A DNA stretch of 17,626 nucleotides from Candidatus Omnitrophota bacterium (GTDB taxonomy: Bacteria > Omnitrophota > Gorgyraeia > Duberdicusellales > 4484-171), in contig JALOBR010000018.1 of assembly GCA_023228195.1 (NCBI GenBank), positions 1 through 17,626 on the forward strand, in the 5' to 3' direction. The notes below the pieces were generated by a model. That model was given only the letters and a program-made list of their open reading frames with translations, was not told the origin of the DNA and searched no databases. Made by a program: the position numbers and the translations under genes. This document shows, in pieces, positions 1-5,528 of the stretch. Every line of letters starts with the position of its first letter. Within the stretch, counting starts at the first letter, position 1.

Positions 1-1
1 T

Positions 2-58
2 AACTTCGGCGGCGGCGGTGGAAGAAACTCAGGTGGTTTTAGAGAAAAAAGATACTAA
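2..58 (+). CDS. C-terminal tail of a glycine-rich RNA-binding (RRM-type) protein, partial
   Basis: Only the last 18 codons are present; the 5' part lies outside the window. The readable tail starts Asn-Phe, has five Gly in a row, then Arg-Asn-Ser-Gly-Gly-Phe, and ends Glu-Lys-Arg-Tyr before TAA at 56-58. Small bacterial RNA-binding proteins with one RRM domain often end in such a Gly/Arg-rich tail closing in basic residues and Tyr, which is why I call this family. It is the only plus-strand gene, converges on the minus-strand locus, and is followed about 30 nt later by a strong hairpin. The RRM itself is not visible, so another glycine-rich protein is possible. Confidence 0.4.
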   Translation, partial: NFGGGGGRNSGGFREKRY

Positions 59-88
59 TTATTGAAAAAACGATCGCAGTTAACGAAC

Positions 89-127
89 CGAGGATAGAAG
101 AAAAAGCCGTTCCTTCTTCTATCCTCG
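89..127. terminator. Bidirectional rho-independent terminator-like hairpin between convergent genes
   Basis: A perfect 14-bp stem (89-102 paired with 114-127, arm CGAGGATAGAAGAA) encloses an 11-nt loop. On the plus strand it is followed by a pyrimidine-rich run ending CTTTTTAT. On the minus strand it is followed about 18 nt later by TTTTTTC. It sits between the plus-strand gene tail and the 3' end of the minus-strand polysaccharide locus, so it could stop transcription from both sides. Confidence 0.6.
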
Positions 128-161
128 TTCCTCTCTCTTCTCTTTTTATAAATAGTCTTCA

Positions 162-193
162 AAATTACCACGCTAAACATACTCGTATCATTC
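162..193. repeat. Bipartite direct repeat, left copy (shares two blocks with 9905-9928)
   Basis: The block AAATTACCACG (162-172) and the block GTATCATTC (185-193) recur in the same order and orientation at 9905-9915 and 9920-9928. The spacer is 12 nt here and 4 nt there. This copy lies just beyond the last gene of the polysaccharide locus; the other lies just before its first gene. It may be a regulatory site or a trace of the locus boundary. Confidence 0.35.
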
Positions 194-259
194 TCCCTGA
201 ATTAAAAAATTATAATTAAATGGAAACTACGGAAGCTTAAGAGGCGGATTTATATGATC

Positions 260-475
260 CTATTTGGAACTGTCAGGATATTTCTGGTTTATCAGTTCTA
301 CTAATGCGTCAACTGCGCTGGCATGGCTTTTTTCATCAAGCGCTAACTGGGAAAAGATACTTTTCATTTTGGAATCATTAAATTTTTTTTCTAAGTCGGA
401 ATAAAAATTCATCATTTTCGTTTCAATATCAAACATTTCTTTAAGGAAACCTAGATAATCCTGCCTAGAAAGCAT
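260..475 (-). CDS. Small ferritin-like helical-hairpin protein (pair 1, second gene)
   Basis: This 71-aa protein has no signal peptide or membrane segment and is predicted from its sequence to be two amphipathic helices. It carries the half-motif of ferritin-like diiron proteins: Glu18-x6-Tyr25 in helix 1 and Glu48-Lys-Ser-His51 (ExxH) in helix 2. The spacing fits one half of a ferritin/rubrerythrin four-helix bundle or an encapsulated-ferritin subunit, so it would have to dimerise. The start overlaps the stop of the upstream gene by 11 nt, and the SD-like AGAGGAT lies just before the ATG inside that gene. A paralogue at 5108-5299 aligns without gaps over its length but has Phe18, Asp48 and Ala51 instead of the ligands. 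The role is unknown; metal-dependent sensing or an adaptor to the kinase or synthase is inference. Confidence 0.65.
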   Translation of the reverse strand: MLSRQDYLGFLKEMFDIETKMMNFYSDLEKKFNDSKMKSIFSQLALDEKSHASAVDALVELINQKYPDSSK

Positions 476-704
476 TTCTTTTATCCTCTTGAATGCGTTC
501 GATTAAACCAGTGATTATTATTTTATGCCTCCCGGATTCTCTAGCTAAAGTACTGAACAAAGTTTTAATCTTGGTTATGGTCTCTAAATCCCAACCGGTC
601 CAAAAAACCGCTGAATCTAGATGCTTCATATAAATAGGGATTGACTGCTCCTCTGCCACCAATGCTTCTCTTAGTTCTTTTAACAAATCCTCTTTTTTAA
701 TCAT
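465..704 (-). CDS. Small ferritin-like helical-hairpin protein (pair 1, first gene)
   Basis: This 79-aa, probably cytoplasmic, mostly helical protein starts Met-Ile-Lys-Lys-Glu-Asp. It shows Glu18-x6-Tyr25 and His28 in the first helix and Glu56-Ser-Gly-Arg-His60 in the second. The second motif is ExxxH, one residue longer than the usual ExxH. The gene begins 17 nt behind the GH26 gene, with a weak GGA-type ribosome site, and its last 11 nt are the start of the next gene, so the two are probably translationally coupled. The paralogue at 5289-5528 has the same length of 79 aa, an almost identical N-terminus, and shared Pro23, His28, Phe34, Phe50 and His60. I infer it forms a four-helix bundle with its overlapping partner. 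The function is not known. Confidence 0.65.
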   Translation of the reverse strand: MIKKEDLLKELREALVAEEQSIPIYMKHLDSAVFWTGWDLETITKIKTLFSTLARESGRHKIIITGLIERIQEDKRNAF

Positions 705-721
705 TTTTTTCCGTAAGCCGG

Positions 722-1660
722 TTAATTGCTTTCCCTAAAATAACTATTTTGCAATTGTTGCCTCAGGCTACGTCCATCCGGAGCATCCGCAGGAAAAGAC
801 CAGTCGGTTTCCTTATCGCGGTTAAAAAGGATAAAACCCCGGACGGCCTTCATATTTTTAATGTTTTTAAGCGCCTGGCATATCCATGCTGCTTTATCGC
901 CGCCGCTTGATGTTGAGCTAAATTCAGTAATAAGTATCGGTTTCCCCACTTTTTGCGTAATTTCCTCGTAACGGCCGGAAAAGATTTCCTTAAAACTCAT
1001 CCATTTGCTCCAAGGTTTAGTATCACCCCAGTTATACCCATCTATCCCTACATAATCCACATATTCGTCGCCCGGATAATAAAGCAGGTAATGGTTATTG
1101 CTTTCATTAGGGACATCTTCGCAGTTTATTGAAAAAATCCATTTCGCATTTGTCACGCCTAGGGCACCAAATTTATCCTTTATATAACGGTAAAGAGCTA
1201 TGTACTTTTGTTTTCCTATTTTTACTCCTGCCCATGGGTACCAGTTACCATTCATTTCATGCGCAAACCTTATAAAAACTACCCCGGGAATAGACTTAAT
1301 CTGCTTTGCGAAAGACGCGATATAGCTGTCATAGCCTCCGGAAAGAACCTTATCGTAGTCTATAGCTTCCGCGGTAGCTGGATTCCATGGCTCCCAGGTA
1401 ACGACCAGAACACAGCCTTCATGATAGATACTTTTTATTGTCTCTTCGTGAACCAAGTTCCCCCATCCGGTAAAAACCATCACAAAGAAAGGTTTCTTGC
1501 CGTACGCTGATTTGAAACTTTTTACATCTTCAGTGGTTGGATTATCCGCTAAAAAAACTCCGGTTAAACAATAAGAACTTGTCATAAAATTACGGTTGAA
1601 CAAAATAAACACCATCAACACTAAAATTACTAATATAGCTATGAACCAAAAATATTTCAT
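722..1660 (-). CDS. Membrane-anchored GH26-type glycoside hydrolase (beta-mannanase-like)
   Basis: This 312-aa protein has a hydrophobic N-terminal segment (about residues 5-21) that probably anchors it in the inner membrane with the catalytic domain in the periplasm. The domain shows family 26 landmarks: a Trp-Glu-Pro-Trp strand end (89-92), His134-Glu135-Met-Asn with Glu135 as expected acid/base, and Ile-Thr-Glu246-Phe with Glu246 as expected nucleophile. GH26 enzymes are retaining and mostly cut beta-1,4-mannan, though some act on beta-glucan or xylan. In this locus it probably edits or clears the polymer made by the nearby synthase, as BcsZ does for cellulose. It follows the second response regulator after 74 nt and precedes the pair 1 small genes by 17 nt. 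No clear SD is seen at the ATG; the upstream stretch reads GTATAAAATAA. The substrate is inferred only. Confidence 0.8.
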   Translation of the reverse strand: MKYFWFIAILVILVLMVFILFNRNFMTSSYCLTGVFLADNPTTEDVKSFKSAYGKKPFFVMVFTGWGNLVHEETIKSIYHEGCVLVVTWEPWNPATAEAIDYDKVLSGGYDSYIASFAKQIKSIPGVVFIRFAHEMNGNWYPWAGVKIGKQKYIALYRYIKDKFGALGVTNAKWIFSINCEDVPNESNNHYLLYYPGDEYVDYVGIDGYNWGDTKPWSKWMSFKEIFSGRYEEITQKVGKPILITEFSSTSSGGDKAAWICQALKNIKNMKAVRGFILFNRDKETDWSFPADAPDGRSLRQQLQNSYFRESN

Positions 1661-1734
1661 TTATTTTATACTGTTTCTGATAAGCTCCGTGAGAAACCGG
1701 CAGACAACCAACCCTGCGGCATAATGCAACTAAG

Positions 1735-2097
1735 TTAACCTATAAGTTTTTGTACTTTTTTTAATAAAATATCAGAGTCAAAAGGCTTTACCATATAATC
1801 ATCCGCCTTTAATTCTTCTGCCCTTTTAGCAATCTTATCTCCGCTGCTTGCAGTCAGTAGAATTACGGGTATTTCTTTAAGCAGCTCGTCACTTTTTATT
1901 TTAGCGCAAACTTCATCGCCTCCCATAACAGGCATACGCAAATCAAGGAGTATCAAATCTGGCTTGTTGACGGGAATTAAATCAAGCGCGATCTTTCCAT
2001 TGTTAGCCGTTAGAACCTCATAGCCTGCTTTTTTAAACCTGAACGATACAACTCTTAATATATCCGGCTCATCGTCAACCACCAAGACTCTCTTCAT
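1735..2097 (-). CDS. Single-domain response regulator (REC only), second in locus
   Basis: This 120-aa protein is a CheY-like receiver with nothing after it. From the chosen start it has the acidic pair Asp8-Asp9, the phosphorylated Asp52 in Leu-Leu-Asp-Leu-Arg-Met-Pro, Thr82 and Lys104-Pro-Phe, all as expected for an active receiver. I chose the ATG at 2095-2097 because AGAAGGG precedes it and it begins right at the receiver; a longer reading overlaps the kinase gene by 68 nt and adds a non-receiver sequence. It starts 4 nt after the kinase stop, so the two are coupled. With no DNA-binding or enzyme output domain it must act by contact with another protein, possibly the synthase or the small helical proteins. 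Confidence 0.85.
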   Translation of the reverse strand: MKRVLVVDDEPDILRVVSFRFKKAGYEVLTANNGKIALDLIPVNKPDLILLDLRMPVMGGDEVCAKIKSDELLKEIPVILLTASSGDKIAKRAEELKADDYMVKPFDSDILLKKVQKLIG

Positions 2098-2101
2098 AGC
2101 A

Positions 2102-4699
2102 TTATACCCTTCTCTCTTCAACCGGAAGCAATATGTGGAACTGCGAACCTTTTCCAAATTCTGATTCAACCCAAATTTTTCCTTTGTGTTTTTCTATTAT
2201 ATCCTTAGAAATGACAAGCCCAAGCCCGGTTGAGCCGGTTTTTCTATCTCCACCTTTCTCCAGCTGCTCAAACGCACGAAAAAGCCTTGGCAAATCTTCC
2301 TTTCTTATTCCAATACCGGTATCTTTAATCCTAATCTCAATGGCATTATCCTGTTTTTCAGAAGAAATTGTGACGCTGCCCTTATCCGTAAACTTAATCG
2401 CGTTGCTGATTAAATTGGTAAATACCTGAACGATCTTGTCACTGTCGCATTTTATCTTAGGTAAATCTTTATCAAGATTCAAAACAATACCCAAAGCTTT
2501 TTCTTTCGCTACTGGAATCATTATACTAGCTACCTCTTCGATAATTTCATTTATGCTATTTTCCTTAATATTAAATTCTATTTTTCCGCTTTCAAGCTTT
2601 TGATAATCCAAAACATCATTTATCAGCCTCGCAAGCCGGTCAACGTTTCGCTTGGATATATCCAAAAACTCTTTCTGATCATTATTAAGCGGACCGGCTG
2701 TCCCATCGGTAACGATTGAGATGCTCTCTTTTATGGCCGCCAACGGAGTCCTTAACTCATGGGATACCATCGAGGTAAAATGGGATTTTAACTCCGCGGC
2801 TTCTTTGAGCTTTTCCTCTATCTTTTTACGCTCGGTTATATCCTTAACTATGTGAACCGTACCAATAACTTCCTTATTCGCATCAAAAATAGGGGAAGTA
2901 GAAACCTCAAAATAAGCGTTGAAGCGCTTATCAAAGTATTCGAGCCTTTCAGCTTTTTTTGTTTTCATAGTATTTTGGTGAGGGCAATCCAGATAGGGCT
3001 CGTTAGCGCCATGCACGACAGAATGACACGCTCTACCAATAAGCGCTTCAGGCTTCATTTTGAATAAATCTGCATAAGCCTTATTAACCTTAACTAGCCT
3101 GGAATCCTTATCCTGTATTGAAACAAGTTCAGTAATAGAATTAAAGGTGCTCTCCCATTCCCGGGCTGTAGTCGCTAGCCTCTCTTCCATAGCCTTACGT
3201 TCGGTAATGTCATGGCCTTCCGGAATCATATAAATAACTTTACCAGTTGCATCTTTTATCGGCTTAAGAGAAAAATCTATATAATGCAAATTTCCATCTT
3301 TTGCTTCGTGGGTAGCTTCGAAACGCACTGATTCTCCCGCGGCTACTTTTTTTACAGCCTCACGCATTTTTTCCTGCAACTGTGGCGAATGCGCCCACCA
3401 TGGCGTTTCCCAAAAAGGCTTATTTAAGTACGCCGCTTCATCCGCTCCGACCAAACCAACCGCAGCCCTGTTTGCATCTATCAACGTTCCGTCAACAGTC
3501 ATTAAACCAATAAATTGAAAAGTCTGGTCAAGAATTGCTCTAATTTTGCTCTCGCTTTCCTTAAGGCTTTTGTTTACTTTTTCCAATGCATCTGTCCGTT
3601 CGGTTACTAACGACTCAATTTTGGCAGTGTAGCCTTTAATATTAAATAGATAACGCATCAACGCAAAGGTCAAAAATAAACCTATTATTAAAACCGGCCA
3701 AGATTGGCTCTTTTTGTACCTAGCAAAAAAATCAGGGGCAGGAACACATATAATTTTCCACTTTCTTCCCGCCATATTAAACCTGCCAATCCACTGTAAT
3801 TCTTTATTCTCTTCCGGCGCCCCTATGGAAACACCGTTTGTTTGCCGCCGATGCGAAGAGTAAAAATAGAGAAACTGTTTATCCGGTTCAGCTGACTCAT
3901 CGTAAAGATACATATCAATGCCAACAGAACCCATATCGTTCAAGGCTGATTCGATAAAGGTTTCGATATTAACCAACACCGCGACAAATCCGGTCAGGTT
4001 TTGATGACGCTCTTTAAGAGTATTATGCGCTACGCCGTTAATATAAATCGGCAGAAAAACCTTAAAGCCACGACTCCGCTTCTTTTCTCTTACAAGTTTG
4101 ATTTGGTCGGTTGAAACCATTGCTCCACTGTCGCGCGCCTTCCGCATCGCTTCCCAAGAAACAGGATTAGAAGAAGCATCAAAACCTAAAATTGGCGCTC
4201 CCAGCTCCATAGGTTCTGTATAATCAACCGGAAAATATTCTTTACGCTGACTAGCTTGACTAGGTTTTTCTTGGGCGTCATATTCAGTGAGTTGAAATTC
4301 TGGATAACCTTCTGCATGCAGACTTTCCTCGAATTCTTTACGCTTAGCATCGGCTATACGCGGCATCCAATCAATGGCTAGAATATCGGAATGGCGCTGG
4401 AGAATATTTCTTGTAAATGTTCGAAACTCATTCCGCTCTACCGACTGGCTGGCTGCGTACAGATCTCCAACGGAATGAAGCATCTCCAAATTAACTTCAT
4501 TGTATCTCTTTATGGCTTCTGCGTAGATCGCTGACCATCGATTAAACTCAAGCTGCAACCGTTCTTTATCTAATTTACGCATAACGAAAAAAACGGTAAA
4601 AGAGATTGCGATACCCAAACAAGAAACCAACAGAATTAAAGTAAAATAATGCGCTCCCCCTTTATTTTTTAATTTGCGCAAGCTGTTTAAAGAAATCAT
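2102..4699 (-). CDS. CHASE-PAS-PAS sensor histidine kinase
   Basis: This 865-aa inner-membrane kinase reads in order: membrane segment (about 18-40), periplasmic CHASE domain (about 75-290; Trp-Met-Pro-Arg-Ile near 111 and Leu-Gly-Phe-Asp near 171 are typical), membrane segment (about 334-351), coiled coil, PAS (about 385-500), PAS (about 515-625), HisKA with phospho-acceptor His647 in SHELRTP, and HATPase_c with Asn766, Asp793-x-Gly-x-Gly and Gly822-Ser-Thr-Gly-Leu-Gly. CHASE domains sense small extracellular molecules; the ligand here is unknown. The second PAS carries Cys558-His559, His563 and Cys572-Pro-His574, which could bind a metal or cofactor. It has no receiver of its own; separate receivers flank it 25 nt upstream and 4 nt downstream. 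The SD at the ATG is weak. Confidence 0.9.
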   Translation of the reverse strand: MISLNSLRKLKNKGGAHYFTLILLVSCLGIAISFTVFFVMRKLDKERLQLEFNRWSAIYAEAIKRYNEVNLEMLHSVGDLYAASQSVERNEFRTFTRNILQRHSDILAIDWMPRIADAKRKEFEESLHAEGYPEFQLTEYDAQEKPSQASQRKEYFPVDYTEPMELGAPILGFDASSNPVSWEAMRKARDSGAMVSTDQIKLVREKKRSRGFKVFLPIYINGVAHNTLKERHQNLTGFVAVLVNIETFIESALNDMGSVGIDMYLYDESAEPDKQFLYFYSSHRRQTNGVSIGAPEENKELQWIGRFNMAGRKWKIICVPAPDFFARYKKSQSWPVLIIGLFLTFALMRYLFNIKGYTAKIESLVTERTDALEKVNKSLKESESKIRAILDQTFQFIGLMTVDGTLIDANRAAVGLVGADEAAYLNKPFWETPWWAHSPQLQEKMREAVKKVAAGESVRFEATHEAKDGNLHYIDFSLKPIKDATGKVIYMIPEGHDITERKAMEERLATTAREWESTFNSITELVSIQDKDSRLVKVNKAYADLFKMKPEALIGRACHSVVHGANEPYLDCPHQNTMKTKKAERLEYFDKRFNAYFEVSTSPIFDANKEVIGTVHIVKDITERKKIEEKLKEAAELKSHFTSMVSHELRTPLAAIKESISIVTDGTAGPLNNDQKEFLDISKRNVDRLARLINDVLDYQKLESGKIEFNIKENSINEIIEEVASIMIPVAKEKALGIVLNLDKDLPKIKCDSDKIVQVFTNLISNAIKFTDKGSVTISSEKQDNAIEIRIKDTGIGIRKEDLPRLFRAFEQLEKGGDRKTGSTGLGLVISKDIIEKHKGKIWVESEFGKGSQFHILLPVEERRV

Positions 4700-4724
4700 A
4701 AAATTATTACTTTGTTTATCGGAT

Positions 4725-5099
4725 TTAGCCGATAAGGCTTTTTATTTTGGCCAAAAGCAATTCCAAATCAAAAGGTTTGATAAAATAGGTGTCTGCTCCG
4801 CTGCCGACAGCTTTCTCCCTGTCTTCCTGCTGATCAAGCGCAGAAAGGATTATTACCGGTATGTTCTTATATTTATCGTCAAATTTAAGCATCCGGCAAA
4901 CTTCATAGCCGTCTATCTTAGGAAGCATGAGGTCTAAGATAATTAGATCGGGCGCATCTTTCTTTGCCATGCCAAGGCCCTCTTGGCCGTCTTGGGCCAT
5001 TATTACCTCGTAACCGTTTATCCGAAGCCGCATGGAAAGAATAACGCGCATATCCTGGCTGTCATCAACAACCAGAATCTTTTTTTTCTTTTCCGTCAT
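4725..5099 (-). CDS. Single-domain response regulator (REC only), first in locus
   Basis: This 124-aa receiver has Asp12-Asp13, phospho-acceptor Asp56, Ser86 and Lys108-Pro-Phe, and ends soon after the last helix with no output domain. It is clearly related to the receiver at 1735-2097: both share Ile-Leu-Asp/Leu-Leu-Asp around the phosphosite, Asp-Gly-Tyr-Glu-Val-Cys or Gly-Gly-Asp-Glu-Val-Cys, and a Leu-Ile-Gly C-terminus. The ATG is preceded by AGGGGG, which overlaps the stop codon of the small gene before it (8 nt spacing), so coupling with that gene is likely. The kinase gene follows after 25 nt. It probably takes phosphate from that kinase, and its partner may be a protein of the same operon (inference). 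Confidence 0.88.
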   Translation of the reverse strand: MTEKKKKILVVDDSQDMRVILSMRLRINGYEVIMAQDGQEGLGMAKKDAPDLIILDLMLPKIDGYEVCRMLKFDDKYKNIPVIILSALDQQEDREKAVGSGADTYFIKPFDLELLLAKIKSLIG

Positions 5100-5107
5100 A
5101 ATACCCC

Positions 5108-5299
5108 CTAGAAATACTTTGCTTTAGTTTCCGTGATAAAATTAAAAGCGTCATTGTCCTCTGAGGCGAGCATAAACAGTTTGCTGCGGATTGACTGGTC
5201 GGAAAGCTCATTCAACAAATCGGTATATATCACCAAGCTTTTTTTAAATATTTCCTCTAACTCATTAAAGTAATTTGCGTAATCTTCCTTAGTAAACAT
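5108..5299 (-). CDS. Small helical protein, degenerate ferritin-like paralogue (pair 2, second gene)
   Basis: This 63-aa helical protein aligns without gaps to the 71-aa protein encoded at 260-475. Shared positions include Asp6-Tyr7, Glu13, Ile17, Tyr25, Asp27-Leu28, Asp34, Ser39 and Leu44-Ala45. The presumed metal ligands are changed: Glu18 to Phe, Glu48 to Asp and His51 to Ala. It therefore probably keeps the fold but not a ferritin-like metal site. Its start overlaps the preceding small gene by 11 nt, exactly as in the other pair, with AAGG upstream as a modest SD. It lies between the synthase and the first response regulator, which suggests a structural or adaptor role in this pathway (inference). 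It has no recognised family name. Confidence 0.6.
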   Translation of the reverse strand: MFTKEDYANYFNELEEIFKKSLVIYTDLLNELSDQSIRSKLFMLASEDNDAFNFITETKAKYF

Positions 5300-5528
5300 C
5301 TTTTTTGCCTTTTAAAATTTCTTCCTTAATCTGGGTAAGAACTTCTAAATGCTTAGCCTGCGCAATCGATATCTCCTGAAACCTTTCTAAAACGGCTTTT
5401 CTTTCCTGCGGTTTAAGTTCGCTAAAGAACAAAGATGAAGATATGTGCCTATTTATTAAAGGGTCTTTACTTTTTCCTAAATTAACAAGCGATTCCAATT
5501 CTTTTAACAATTTTTCTTTTTTAATCAT
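5289..5528 (-). CDS. Small helical protein, degenerate ferritin-like paralogue (pair 2, first gene)
   Basis: This 79-aa protein has the same length as the one encoded at 465-704 and a nearly identical N-terminus (Met-Ile-Lys-Lys-Glu, then Leu-Leu-Lys-Glu-Leu). Pro23, His28, Ser31, Phe34, Phe50, His60, Thr65 and Glu69 are conserved without gaps. The first-helix Glu18 and Tyr25 are replaced by Gly and Ile, and Glu56 by Ala, so most of a possible metal site is gone. The ATG overlaps the synthase stop codon in an ATGA arrangement (4 nt), which ties its translation to the glycosyltransferase. It then overlaps the next small gene by 11 nt. This tight coupling suggests stoichiometric production with the synthase. 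Function unknown. Confidence 0.62.
   Translation of the reverse strand: MIKKEKLLKELESLVNLGKSKDPLINRHISSSLFFSELKPQERKAVLERFQEISIAQAKHLEVLTQIKEEILKGKKDVY

Noticed and set aside
1661..1734. Possible riboswitch or terminator before the GH26 gene
   Set aside because: The minus strand folds into a 6-bp CCGCAG stem with a bulge, but no U-run follows and I could not match any known riboswitch core. Too weak to annotate.
2098..2169. 24-residue N-terminal extension of the second response regulator
   Set aside because: It lies inside the kinase gene in another frame and precedes a good SD (AGAAGGG) and the real receiver start at 2097.
4709..4735. Hairpin between the first response regulator and the kinase
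   Set aside because: Only a 5-bp ATCGG/CCGAT stem with no U-run; not a credible terminator inside a coupled operon.
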